The notes under the pieces: model-generated
What the model saw: only the letters and a program-made list of their open reading frames with translations
Database searches by the model: none
What the model was told of the DNA's origin: nothing
Shown: positions 29,299-38,624 of the stretch, in pieces
Layout: every line of letters starts with the position of its first letter
Numbering within the stretch: the stretch's first letter is position 1
Translations under genes and position numbers: made by a program
NCBI RefSeq assembly: GCF_029637605.1
Contig: NZ_CP121261.1
Location: 1,550,001 to 1,614,000 of the forward strand
DNA: 64,000 nucleotides
From: Achromobacter spanius
Lineage (GTDB): Bacteria > Pseudomonadota > Gammaproteobacteria > Burkholderiales > Burkholderiaceae_B
Reading direction: 5' to 3'

Positions 29299-30089
29299 TG
29301 AGCAGCAATCCTAGCCTGATGCCGGGTTTGGCCAAGTCGGCACGCGCCGATTCCACCACGCCCAACGCGTTGCCAGACGCCGCCGCGCCTGCCGCGCCAC
29401 GTGCCGCCGGCAACGGCCGCACGCTGCCCGGCGCGGTTGCTGGCGCGCTGCGTGAACGCATCATCCAAGGTGAATTCCCCCCCGGCTCCCGCTTGAACGA
29501 ACGCGCCCTGTGCGACCTGCTGGGTGTGTCGCGCACCCCGATGCGCGAAGCCTTCCGCGTGCTGGCGGCCGAAGGCCTGGTGCAGATCGAACCCAACCGC
29601 GGCGCGCAAGTGGTGGCGCTGTCGGAAGCCAACATCCGCGAGGCCTTTGAAGTCATCGGCGGCCTGGAAGCCATGTCTTGCCGACTGGCGTGTGAACGCG
29701 CCACCGACCTTGAAATTGCCGAGATCCGCGCGCTGACCTACGAGATGATGGCCAGCCACGCGCGCCACGACCTGCCTACCTACTTCCACACGAACCGCGA
29801 GATCCACGAACGCATCAGCCTGGCTTCGCACAACAGCCTGCTAAAGCAGTTGTACGACGCGCAGAACGCGCGCATCCAGAACCTGCGTTTCGTGTCGAAC
29901 GAGAACCGGCAGAAGTGGGATTTGGCCATGCGGGAACACATCGAGATGGCCGAGGCCCTGGACGCGCGCGACGCGGACCGGCTGGCGGGCATCATGCGGC
30001 AACACTTGCAGCGCAAGTGCGAGGCCGCGCTGAAAAGCCTGAACCCCGATGCGGCGCCCCCGCCCGCGCAATCGTCCAAATCTGGTTGA
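29298..30089 (+). CDS. GntR-family (FCD subgroup) transcriptional regulator
   Basis: 263 residues. After a 35-residue Ala/Pro-rich leader comes the winged helix (ALRERIIQGEFPPGSRLNER, LLGVSRTPMREAFRVLAAEG), then an all-helical FCD ligand domain ending near residue 240. FCD regulators commonly sense organic or amino acids through a metal site. It sits between the aminotransferase/hydrolase pair and the Dpp-M20 operon, and the GTATAC sites on its promoter side make it the probable switch for the whole cluster. The start codon lies within an operator-like palindrome and no good ribosome-binding site precedes it. Confidence 0.9.
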   Translation: MSSNPSLMPGLAKSARADSTTPNALPDAAAPAAPRAAGNGRTLPGAVAGALRERIIQGEFPPGSRLNERALCDLLGVSRTPMREAFRVLAAEGLVQIEPNRGAQVVALSEANIREAFEVIGGLEAMSCRLACERATDLEIAEIRALTYEMMASHARHDLPTYFHTNREIHERISLASHNSLLKQLYDAQNARIQNLRFVSNENRQKWDLAMREHIEMAEALDARDADRLAGIMRQHLQRKCEAALKSLNPDAAPPPAQSSKSG

Positions 30090-30197
30090 GCCTGCCCTCC
30101 CAGCGCAAGGACGATAACGATAAAAACAGGGTGGCGCGGCCCGGAGCGAGACGTTGGATACGCAGTACTTGTAGTGCCTTCCACAGGAGCCTTCACC

Positions 30198-31781
30198 ATG
30201 GCTGATAGTCGCTTCACACCGCAGCACCTCAATTCCGTACCCGCTTTGCGCGCCCGCCGCATCACCCCGATGCGCGCCGTTGCCGCCGCCATCCTGGCCT
30301 GCGCCACGCTTGCCTCCCAGCCCGCGCTGGCCGGCAAGAAGGACGACACCTTGCGCATGGCGTATGACCAGGCGCCGGAAAGCGTGGACCCCTACTTCAA
30401 CAACGTGCGGATCGGCGTCATCATTGCCGCCAACGTCTGGGACACGCTGCTCTACCACGACCCCGTCTCCAATGAGTATCGGGGGCAACTGGCCAAGAGC
30501 TGGAAGCAGATCGATGACAAAACGATGGAATTCGAGCTGCGCCAAGGCGTGAAATTCCACAACGGCGAAGAGTTCGACGCGGACTCCGTCGTGTACACGC
30601 TGAACTATGTGGCCGACCCGAAGAACAAGGCCGTCACGCAGCAGAACGTGTCGTGGATCGACAAGGTCGAAAAAATCGACAAGTACAAGGTGCGCCTGAC
30701 CACCAAGGAGCCCTTCCCCGCCGCCAAGGAATACCTGTCCACCACCGTGGCCATCCACCCGGCCAAGTACTACAAGGAAGTCGGCCCCCAGGGCATGAAC
30801 GCCAAGCCGGTGGGCTCCGGCCCGTACAAGGTGGTGGACTACCAGCCGGGCAAGTCCATCACGCTGGAACGCAACACCGAGTACTTCAAGGATTCGCCCA
30901 AGGCGCAGCCGAAGATCGGCAAGGTCGTCATCCGCTTCATTCCTGACCGCCAGACGCAGATGGCCGAAGTCATCTCGGGTGGCGAAGACCTGATCATGAG
31001 CGTGCCCAAGGACCAGGCCGAACAGCTGGGCCAGATGCCGAACCTGCAGATGGTCACCGGCAACACCATGCGCATCGTGTTCATGCAGATGAACATCAAG
31101 GAAGGCACGCCCGCGCCGCAACTGAAAGACGAGCGCGTGCGCAAGGCCATCATCCACGCGATCGACCGCGAATCCATGCTGAAGAACATCGTGGGTGAAG
31201 GCGGCGGGCTCATCAACACCATCTGCACGCCCTCGCAAGTGGGTTGCACACAAGATGGCGCGCCGACCTACAAGTACGACCCGGCGCTGTCCAAGAAGCT
31301 GCTGGCCGAAGCGGGCTACCCCGACGGTTTCGACATCGACATCGTGGCCTACCGCGAGCGCAACCAGACCGAAGCCATCATCAACTACCTGCGCGCCGTG
31401 GGTATCCGTGCCAAGCTGAACTTCCTGCAGTACGCCGCCATGCGCGACATGATCCGCGCCAACAAGGCGTCGCTGACGCACCAGACCTGGGGCTCCAACC
31501 TGGTGAACGATGTGTCGGCGTCCACGCCCGTGTACTTCGCCTTCGGCAACGACGACATCACCCGCGACCCCAAGGTGCGCGACCTGCTCAACAAGGGTGA
31601 CCACACCATCGAGGCCAAGCCGCGCAAAGCGGCCTACAAGGAAGCGCTGGATTTGATTGCGGAGAAGGCGTATGCGGTGCCGCTGTGGACGCTGCCCGCC
31701 TACTACGTCGCCACCAAGGCCGTGAACTTCAAGCCCTATTCGGACGAACTCGTCCGCTTCTGGGACATGAGCTGGAAGTAA
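30198..31781 (+). CDS. peptide-type ABC transporter periplasmic binding protein (DppA/SBP_bac_5)
   Basis: 527 residues. A long basic leader runs into a signal peptide ending at PALAG near residue 45; the ATG at 30198 is favoured by AGGAG upstream. Family-5 binding-protein features are visible: LRMAYDQAPESVDPYFNN, FELRQGVKFHNGEEFDADSV, and KPVGSGPYKVVDYQPGKS. These proteins bind di/oligopeptides, nickel chelates or other modified peptides. It is the first gene of a six-gene operon ending in an M20 peptidase, which suggests a peptide-like or N-acyl amino-acid ligand. Confidence 0.93.
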   Translation: MADSRFTPQHLNSVPALRARRITPMRAVAAAILACATLASQPALAGKKDDTLRMAYDQAPESVDPYFNNVRIGVIIAANVWDTLLYHDPVSNEYRGQLAKSWKQIDDKTMEFELRQGVKFHNGEEFDADSVVYTLNYVADPKNKAVTQQNVSWIDKVEKIDKYKVRLTTKEPFPAAKEYLSTTVAIHPAKYYKEVGPQGMNAKPVGSGPYKVVDYQPGKSITLERNTEYFKDSPKAQPKIGKVVIRFIPDRQTQMAEVISGGEDLIMSVPKDQAEQLGQMPNLQMVTGNTMRIVFMQMNIKEGTPAPQLKDERVRKAIIHAIDRESMLKNIVGEGGGLINTICTPSQVGCTQDGAPTYKYDPALSKKLLAEAGYPDGFDIDIVAYRERNQTEAIINYLRAVGIRAKLNFLQYAAMRDMIRANKASLTHQTWGSNLVNDVSASTPVYFAFGNDDITRDPKVRDLLNKGDHTIEAKPRKAAYKEALDLIAEKAYAVPLWTLPAYYVATKAVNFKPYSDELVRFWDMSWK

Positions 31782-31793
31782 GGCGCAGGCTTG

Positions 31794-31824
31794 GCGCCGG
31801 GCGTGCGTAATGCGCGCCCGGCGT
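31794..31824 (+). terminator. intercistronic hairpin after the binding-protein gene
   Basis: CGCCGGGCG (31795-31803) pairs with CGCCCGGCG (31815-31823), with further pairing inside, giving a strong stem without a T-run between the binding-protein and permease genes. Such structures usually stabilise the upstream mRNA or partly terminate, so that binding protein is made in excess. Confidence 0.6.
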
Positions 31825-31847
31825 GCTGACACGTTAGAGGAAGTCCT

Positions 31848-32765
31848 ATGCTGTATTTCACGATCAGGCGTCTGGGCCTGGCAGCGCTGGTGGCGCTGAC
31901 CGTATCGGTCCTGGCGTTCCTGCTGCTGCACCTGTCGGGCGATCCCGCCCTGGCCCTGGCTGGCGAAGGCGCGCGCCAGGCCGACATCGACATGATCCGC
32001 AAAACCTACGGCCTGGACCGGCCGCTGGTGGTGCAGTATGCCGATTGGCTCTGGCATATTGCGCAAGGCGATTTCGGTACGTCTGTGTACTTCAAGACCG
32101 ACGCCGGCCCGCTGATTTGGTCCAAGCTCAAGACCACCTTGATGCTGGGCATGGGCGCGCTGGGCTTCGCGCTGTTTATCTCGATTCCGCTGGGCGTGCT
32201 GGCCGCCATCTACAAAGGCAGCGTGATCGACCGCGCCTGTCTGGCCATCGCGGTGCTGGGCCAGGCCCTGCCGAATTTCTTTTTCGCGCTGATCCTGATC
32301 ATGCTGTTCTCGATCTCGCTGCGCATCCTGCCGGTATCGGGCAGCGGCACCTGGCAGCACTTCGTGATGCCCGCCATTGCCCTGGGCTACTACGTGGCGC
32401 CCGCCTTCATGCGGCTGATACGCGCCGGCATGATCGAGGTGCTGGGCGCCGACTACATCCGCACCGCGCGCGCCAAGGGTCTGCCGGCCCGCAAGATCAT
32501 CTTCAAGCACGCGCTGCGCAACGCCATCGTGCCCGTGGTGGCGCTTGCCGCCGTGCAACTGGGCTATCTGCTGGGCGGCTCGGTCGTCATTGAAACCATC
32601 TTCGCGCTGGACGGCTTGGGCTACCTGGCCTACCAAAGCATTACGTACAAGGACTTTCCGGTGATGCAGTTGATCGTGCTGCTGCTGTCCGTGCTGTATG
32701 TGCTGCTGACGCTTGCCGCCGATATCGCCAACGCGTGGCTTGATCCGCGCATCCGGGTGTCCTGA
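31848..32765 (+). CDS. peptide ABC transporter permease (DppB family)
   Basis: 305 residues with six predicted spans, beginning MLYFTIRRLGLAALVALTVS as usual for DppB proteins. The coupling loop is EVLGADYIRTARAKGLPARK. It forms the transmembrane channel with the next gene product, which starts two bases after this stop codon. Confidence 0.93.
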   Translation: MLYFTIRRLGLAALVALTVSVLAFLLLHLSGDPALALAGEGARQADIDMIRKTYGLDRPLVVQYADWLWHIAQGDFGTSVYFKTDAGPLIWSKLKTTLMLGMGALGFALFISIPLGVLAAIYKGSVIDRACLAIAVLGQALPNFFFALILIMLFSISLRILPVSGSGTWQHFVMPAIALGYYVAPAFMRLIRAGMIEVLGADYIRTARAKGLPARKIIFKHALRNAIVPVVALAAVQLGYLLGGSVVIETIFALDGLGYLAYQSITYKDFPVMQLIVLLLSVLYVLLTLAADIANAWLDPRIRVS

Positions 32766-32766
32766 C

Positions 32767-33678
32767 ATGACTACGCCTATCCTCACTCCTACCGTTCCGG
32801 GCGCCCCCGCGCCCATGGAATTCACCGCCGCCACCTTGCGCTGGCGCCGGCTGCGCCGCAACAAGGCCCTGCTGGCGGGCGGCGGCATCCTGCTGATCAT
32901 TGTGCTGATTGCACTGCTGGCGCCGTGGATCTCTCCGCACGACCCCTATTTCCAGGATCTGGCCTACCGCACGGCGCCGCCTGTCTGGTACGAAAAAGGC
33001 ACCTGGCTGCATCCACTGGGCACCGACCAGCTGGGCCGCGACTATATGTCGCGCCTGTTCTACGGCGCGCGCATCTCGCTGTTGATCGGCATCAGCGTGG
33101 CGCTGATTTCGGGAATCATCGGCACCGCCATGGGCATGGCCGCCGGTTACTTCGGCGGCAAGGTCGACATGGCCGTGTCGTTCCTGATCACGACGCGCCT
33201 GTCGATGCCCGTGATACTGGTGGCGCTGGCCACCGTGGCCATCGTGGGCGGCTCGCTGTGGGTCGTCATCCTGGTGCTGGGCCTGCTGAAATGGGACCGC
33301 TACGCGGTCGTCATGCGCAGCGCCACGCAGCAGGTGCGGTCGTTGGAATACGTGGCGGCGGCGCAGGCCGCGGGCGCGTCCACCTGGCGCATCGTGTGGG
33401 GCGAAGTGCTGCCCAACGTGGTGCCGCAGTTGATCGTGATTGCCACGCTGGAAGCCGCCAGCGCCATTCTGCTGGAGGCTTCGCTGTCGTTCCTGGGCCT
33501 GGGCGTGCAACCGCCGCTGCCGTCCTGGGGGCTGATGATTTCGGAAGCCAAGGCCTACATGTTCTTCTCGTTCTGGCTGATCGCCATTCCGGGGTCTGCG
33601 TTGGCGCTGCTGATCTTCGCGATCAATCTGGCTGGCGACGGGCTGCATCAACTGCTGACGCCTGAAGAGAGGGCCTGA
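32767..33678 (+). CDS. peptide ABC transporter permease (DppC family)
   Basis: 303 residues from the ATG at 32767, two bases after the DppB-like stop. The DppC marks are an N-terminal cytoplasmic helix, WISPHDPYFQD, HPLGTDQLGRDYMSRLFYGA and the C-terminal segment LSFLGLGVQPPLPSWGLMI. It pairs with the DppB-like permease in the inner membrane. Confidence 0.93.
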   Translation: MTTPILTPTVPGAPAPMEFTAATLRWRRLRRNKALLAGGGILLIIVLIALLAPWISPHDPYFQDLAYRTAPPVWYEKGTWLHPLGTDQLGRDYMSRLFYGARISLLIGISVALISGIIGTAMGMAAGYFGGKVDMAVSFLITTRLSMPVILVALATVAIVGGSLWVVILVLGLLKWDRYAVVMRSATQQVRSLEYVAAAQAAGASTWRIVWGEVLPNVVPQLIVIATLEAASAILLEASLSFLGLGVQPPLPSWGLMISEAKAYMFFSFWLIAIPGSALALLIFAINLAGDGLHQLLTPEERA

Positions 33679-33680
33679 CC

Positions 33681-34670
33681 ATGAACGACAAGGAAATTGT
33701 TCTGGACGTGCAAGGGCTGACGGTGGACATCGCCACGCCGCGCGGGCCGCTGCATGCGGTGCGTGACGTGTCGTTCCAGGTCAAGCGCGGTGAAACGCTG
33801 TGCCTGGTGGGCGAATCGGGCTGCGGCAAATCGATGACCTCGCTGGCCATCATGGGCTTGCTGCCCAAGGCCGCCAAGCGCACCACGCGCCGCCTGGCGG
33901 TGCTGGGTGAAGATCTGTCCGCCGCGCGCGGCCGCCGCATCAACGCGCTGCGCGGCAGCAAGATGGCGATGATCTTCCAGGAACCCATGACGGCGCTGAA
34001 CCCGGCGTACGCCATCGGCGAGCAACTGACCGAGCACTACATCCACCACCGCCATGCCAGCCAACAGCAGGCGCGCGACCGCGCCGTGGAACTGCTGGAG
34101 AAAGTGGGCATTGCGTCGGCCGGACAGCGCCTGACGCAGTACCCGCACCAGCTTTCGGGCGGCCTGCGCCAGCGCGTGATGATCGCGATGGCGCTGATGT
34201 GCGGCCCCGAATTGCTGATCGCCGACGAGCCCAGCACCGCGCTGGACGTCACTATCCAGGCGCAGATTTTGCGCTTGCTGGCCGACCTGCAAGCCGAGCT
34301 GGGCATCGCCATGGTGCTGATCACCCATGACCTGGGCGTGGTGGCGCGCATTGCGCAGCAGGTGGCGGTGATGTATGCCGGGCAGATCGTCGAGGAAGGC
34401 CCGGTGAAAGACATCTTCGCCACGCCGCGTCATCCGTACACGCAGGGCTTGCTGGGCTGTATTCCCGTGCCCGGCCGCACCCCGCCCGGCGAATCGCTGG
34501 GAACGATACCCGGCGTGGTGCCGTCGCTGGTGGGCGACCTGCGCGGCTGCGCCTTCGCCGACCGCTGCCAGTATGTGCAGCCGCAATGCCGCGACACGGT
34601 TCCCGTGTACGGCCATCCGCCGCACCAGCAATGGCGCTGCATCCGCCAAGAAGAAGGAGTTCCGGCATGA
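33681..34670 (+). CDS. peptide ABC transporter ATP-binding protein (DppD family)
   Basis: 329 residues with Walker [10 protein letters not shown] (the DppD form), signature [15 protein letters not shown], Walker [15 protein letters not shown] and switch [10 protein letters not shown]. The C-terminal oligopeptide-transporter extension has a Cys-rich motif ([15 protein letters not shown]) that in the family can hold an iron-sulfur centre. It starts two bases after the DppC-like stop and overlaps the next ATPase as ATGA. Confidence 0.94.
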   Translation: MNDKEIVLDVQGLTVDIATPRGPLHAVRDVSFQVKRGETLCLVGESGCGKSMTSLAIMGLLPKAAKRTTRRLAVLGEDLSAARGRRINALRGSKMAMIFQEPMTALNPAYAIGEQLTEHYIHHRHASQQQARDRAVELLEKVGIASAGQRLTQYPHQLSGGLRQRVMIAMALMCGPELLIADEPSTALDVTIQAQILRLLADLQAELGIAMVLITHDLGVVARIAQQVAVMYAGQIVEEGPVKDIFATPRHPYTQGLLGCIPVPGRTPPGESLGTIPGVVPSLVGDLRGCAFADRCQYVQPQCRDTVPVYGHPPHQQWRCIRQEEGVPA

Positions 34671-35692
34671 GCGCGCTCTTGCAAGCCGAAGCCGTCAGCC
34701 GGCAGTTTTCCATCCGCTCGGGCATGTTCCGCCCGCGCAGTACCTTGCATGCGGTCAATGGCGTGGACCTGGCGGTGGAACGCGGCGCGGTGCTGGGCAT
34801 CGTGGGCGAATCGGGCTGCGGAAAATCCACGCTGGCGCGCATGCTGCTGGGGCTGACGCCGCCCAGCGCGGGCGTGATCAAGCTGGACGGGCAAGACATC
34901 AGCCAGATGGACCGGCGCGCGTTGGCCCGCCGCGTGCAGCCGATTTTTCAGGATCCGTATTCGTCCTTGAACCCACGCCGTTCCATCGCGTCCATCGTGT
35001 CGCTGCCGCTGGAGGTGCACGGCATCCCCAACCCCAAGCTGCACAAGGCCATTGAAATGCTGGAGCGCGTAGGCCTGCCGCCGCGCCTGGCGCACAACAC
35101 GCCGGGGCAGTTGTCGGGCGGGCAGCGCCAGCGGGTGGCGATTGCGCGGGCGCTGGTCATGAACCCCGAGATCGTCATCTGCGACGAGCCGACGTCCGCG
35201 CTGGATGTGTCGGTGCAGGCGCAGATCATGAACCTGCTGATGGACCTGCGCCGCGAATTCAACCTGACCTATGTCTTCATCAGCCACAACCTGGCGGTGG
35301 TGGAGCACATTGCCACGCACGTGGCCGTTATGTATCTGGGTCGCGTGGTGGAATCCGCCGACACCGCCAAGCTGTTCCACGACCCGCGCCACCCGTACAC
35401 GCAGGCCTTGCTGGCATCGGTGCTGACGCCCGAACCCGGCCTGGGCATTCCCGACATGGGCTTGGGGCTGTCCTTTCCCGACCCGCTTAACCCGCCGCCG
35501 GGCTGCCCCTTTCACCCACGCTGCCAGTACGCGATGGCGCAATGCAAGACCGAACGGCCCGCGCTGACGCTGCGTGATACGTCGGTGGTGGCCTGCCATT
35601 TGTATCCCGCGGCCTCGTCTTCCCTTGCCGCATCGAATGCGTCTTCACCGCTATCTTCGATACCCACTTCCACCGGAGCCCGACCATCATGA
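34667..35692 (+). CDS. peptide ABC transporter ATP-binding protein (DppF family)
   Basis: 341 residues from the ATG at 34667, overlapping the previous stop by 4 bases. Walker A is [15 protein letters not shown], signature [16 protein letters not shown], Walker [15 protein letters not shown], switch FISHNLAVVE, and the Cys-containing extension CPFHPRCQYAMAQC. It is the second ATPase of the importer. Its stop overlaps the start of the M20 peptidase gene, again as ATGA. Confidence 0.94.
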   Translation: MSALLQAEAVSRQFSIRSGMFRPRSTLHAVNGVDLAVERGAVLGIVGESGCGKSTLARMLLGLTPPSAGVIKLDGQDISQMDRRALARRVQPIFQDPYSSLNPRRSIASIVSLPLEVHGIPNPKLHKAIEMLERVGLPPRLAHNTPGQLSGGQRQRVAIARALVMNPEIVICDEPTSALDVSVQAQIMNLLMDLRREFNLTYVFISHNLAVVEHIATHVAVMYLGRVVESADTAKLFHDPRHPYTQALLASVLTPEPGLGIPDMGLGLSFPDPLNPPPGCPFHPRCQYAMAQCKTERPALTLRDTSVVACHLYPAASSSLAASNASSPLSSIPTSTGARPS

Positions 35693-37086
35693 CCCGTGAG
35701 CAAGCCATCGCCCAAGCAGAACACTGCTTTGATTCTGGCGCCTTCCGCGCGCTGCTGGCGCGCCGGCTGGCGCTGCCCACGGAAAGCCAGAACCCCGAGC
35801 GCGCCGCCGTGCTGGCGGACTACCTGGAATCGGAAATCCGCCCCGCGTTCGAAGCGCTGGGATTCACCTGCCAGACCTTGACGCATCCCAAGGCGCTGGC
35901 GCCCTTTCTTTATGCCGAGCGGATTGAAGACGCAAGCCTGCCCACCGTGCTGGGCTATGGGCATGGCGACGTCATTCGGGGGCTGGAAAAGGAATGGAAG
36001 GAAGGCTTGTCGCCCTGGGCGTTGACCGAGGCCGAAGGCCGCTGGTACGGCCGTGGCATCGCCGACAACAAGGGGCAGCACACCATCAACATGGAAGCGC
36101 TACGGCTGGTGCTGGAAGCACGCGGCAAGCTGGGCTTCAACGCCAAGTACTTGATAGAGATGGGCGAAGAGACCGGGTCGATGGGCTTGCGGGAACTGTG
36201 TGCCGAGCATCGCGACATGCTGGCGGCCGACCTGCTGATCGCGTCCGACGGCCCACGCCTGGCGCCCCAACGGCCCACCATTTTCCTGGGTGCGCGCGGC
36301 AGCCTGAACTTTGACCTATCGATCGAGGCGCGCGCGGGTGGGCACCATTCCGGTAATTGGGGCGGACTGATTTCCAACCCCGGCATTCAGTTGGCGCATG
36401 CCATTTCGACGATTGTGTCTCCCACCGGCCAGATCCGCATCAAGGAATGGGTGCCCGCCAAACTGCCCGACGCCGTGCGTCGCGCGCTGGCGGATTGCCA
36501 GGTGGATGGCGGCACGGACGGCCCCGAGATTGAACCTGAATGGGGCGAACCCGGCCTGTCGCCGGCGGAACGGGTTTTTGGCTGGTGCTCGTTTGAAGTG
36601 CTGGCGTATAAAACCGGCAACCCGGAAACGCCCGTCAACGCGATCCCACCGCGTGCCTGGGCGCGTTGCCAACTGCGCTTTGTGGTGGGCGTGGACCCGG
36701 AAGACCTGATCCCCGCGCTGCGCCGCCATCTGGACCGCGAGGGTTTTCCGATGGTGAAGATTGCGCTGACGCGCGAGTCCATGTTCCGCGCCACGCGGAT
36801 TGACCCTGACGACGCCTGGGTGCGGTGGGCGGTCGATTCGCTGGAACGCACGTCGGGGCAGAAGACGGCGTTGCTGCCGAACTTGGGCGGGTCATTGCCG
36901 AATGATATTTTCACGGATGTGCTGGGCCTGCGCACGATATGGGTTCCGCATTCGTATCCGGGTTGTTCGCAGCACGCGCCGAATGAGCACCTGCCGCCGG
37001 AGCTGCTGCGGCAAGCGCTGGGGTTGATGACGGGCTTGTACTGGGACTTGGGTGCGGGGGACACGCCGGCGGTGTCGCGAGGGTGA
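35689..37086 (+). CDS. M20-family metallopeptidase/deacylase
   Basis: 465 residues. The metal ligands of the M20 fold are visible: His92 and Asp94 in YGHGDVIRG, Asp126 in GRGIADNKGQH, the general-base pair Glu160-Glu161 in EMGEETGSMG, and a late His in a PHSYPGCSQHAPNEH stretch. A dimerisation domain lies in the middle. Members cleave dipeptides, N-acyl amino acids or carbamoyl groups. It is translationally coupled to the ABC transporter, so it most likely hydrolyses the imported compound in the cytoplasm and supplies the aminotransferase encoded across the divergon. Confidence 0.92.
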   Translation: MTREQAIAQAEHCFDSGAFRALLARRLALPTESQNPERAAVLADYLESEIRPAFEALGFTCQTLTHPKALAPFLYAERIEDASLPTVLGYGHGDVIRGLEKEWKEGLSPWALTEAEGRWYGRGIADNKGQHTINMEALRLVLEARGKLGFNAKYLIEMGEETGSMGLRELCAEHRDMLAADLLIASDGPRLAPQRPTIFLGARGSLNFDLSIEARAGGHHSGNWGGLISNPGIQLAHAISTIVSPTGQIRIKEWVPAKLPDAVRRALADCQVDGGTDGPEIEPEWGEPGLSPAERVFGWCSFEVLAYKTGNPETPVNAIPPRAWARCQLRFVVGVDPEDLIPALRRHLDREGFPMVKIALTRESMFRATRIDPDDAWVRWAVDSLERTSGQKTALLPNLGGSLPNDIFTDVLGLRTIWVPHSYPGCSQHAPNEHLPPELLRQALGLMTGLYWDLGAGDTPAVSRG

Positions 37087-37113
37087 ATGCTGATTGATGG
37101 TTTGGGGGGTGAT

Positions 37114-38624
37114 GTTGCTTGATGGGTTTGCGCGTTGTGCGTCGGCGTATTTTTTGCCAAGGTGCCGCGCTACACCCATCCTACGGTGTTGGGTTGCCGC
37201 TGGAATTGGTTGTGGTGCTGGCGTTGCTTGATGGGTTTGCGCGTTGTGTGTCGGCGTGTTTTTCGCCAGGGTGCCGCGCTACACCCATCCTACGGCGTCA
37301 CTTTGTAGGATGGGTGTAGCGCGCGCCGGCTGGAGCAAGAAAAACTCATTCCAACGCGCGGAACCCATCATGCGGCCGTTGCATTGTGGCTGGAACTGGT
37401 TGTGGTGCTGGCGTTGCTTGATGGGCTTGCGCGTTGTGCGTCGGCGTATTTGTCGGCAGTTTGCCGCGCTACACCCATCCTACGGTGTCACTTTGTAGGA
37501 TGGGTGTAGCGCGCGCCGGCCGGCGCAAGAAAAGCTCATTCCAACGCGCGGAACCCATCATGCGGCCGTTGCATTGTCGCTGGAATTTTTTGGAACTCTT
37601 GCGTTGCTTGATGGGTTTGCGCGTTGTGTGTCGGCGTATTTGTCGGCAGTTTGCCGCGCTACACCCATCCTACGGTGTCACTTTGTAGGATGGGTGTAGC
37701 GCGCGTCGGCCGGCGCAAGAAAAACTCATTCCAACGCGCGGAACCCATCATGCGGCCGTTGCATTGTCGCTGGAACTGGTTGTGGTGCTGGCGTTGCTTG
37801 ATGGGTTTGCGCGTTGTGTGTCGGCGTATTTGTCGGCAGTTTGCCGCGCTACACCCATCCTACGGTGTCACTTTGTAGGATGGGTGTAGCGCGCGCCGGC
37901 CGGCGCAAGAAAAACTCATTCCAACGCGCGGAACCCATCATGCGGCCGTTGCATTGTGGCTGGAATTTTTTGGAACTCTTGCGTTGCTTGATGGGTTTGC
38001 GCGTTGTGTGTCGGCGTATTTGTCGGCAGATTGCCGCGCTACACCCATCCTACGGTGTCACTTTGTAGGATGGGTGTAGCGCGCGTCGGCCGGCGCAAGA
38101 AAAACTCATTCTAACGCGCGGAACCCATCATGCGGCCGTTGCATTGTGGCTGGAACTGGTTGTGGTGCTTGCGTTGCTTGATGGGTTTGCGCGTTGTGCG
38201 TCGGCGTATTTGTCGGCAGTTTGCCGCGCTACACCCATCCTACGGTGTCACTTTGTAGGATGGGTGTAGCGCGCGTCGGCCGGCGCAAGAAAAACTCATT
38301 CCAACGCGCGGAACCCATCATGCGGCCGTTGCATTGTCGCTGGAACTGGTTGTGGTGCTGGCGTTGCTTGATGGGTTTGCGCGTTGTGTGTCGGCGTATT
38401 TGTCGGCAGTTTGCCGCGCTACACCCATCCTACGGTGTCACTTTGTAGGATGGGTGTAGCGCGCGTCGGCCGGCGCAAGAAAAACTCATTCCAACGCGCG
38501 GAACCCATCATGCGGCCGTTGCATTGTGGCTGGAACTGGTTGTGGTGCTGGCGTTGCTTGATGGGTTTGCGCGTTGTGTGTCGGCGTATTTTTCGCCAGG
38601 GTGCCGCGCTACACCCATCCTACG
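37114..38624. repeat. tandem array of a 190-bp unit: seven full copies plus partial copies at both ends
   Basis: Full units start at 37221, 37411, 37601, 37791, 37981, 38171 and 38361, each beginning GCGTTGCTTGATGGG. A shortened unit precedes them (37114-37220) and a 74-base partial unit ends the array (38551-38624). Each full unit holds one inverted and one direct copy of the GTAGGATGGGTG element also found at 26475-26795. The facing ends form CGCGCTACACCCATCCTAC, an 11-nt loop and the exact complement (first full copy 37275-37323). Unit tails come in two versions (TGGAACTGGTTGTGG in units 1, 3, 5, 6, 7; TGGAATTTTTTGG in 2 and 4). No convincing gene lies inside. Confidence 0.95.

Noticed and set aside
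29841..32900. A 1019-residue open frame antisense to the GntR and Dpp-type genes
   Set aside because: His/Gln/Arg-rich composition typical of antisense shadows in GC-rich genes; the sense genes have clear domains and ribosome-binding sites.
37114..38624. CRISPR array
   Set aside because: The near-identical 190-base period has no unique spacers, and no cas genes are in the window.
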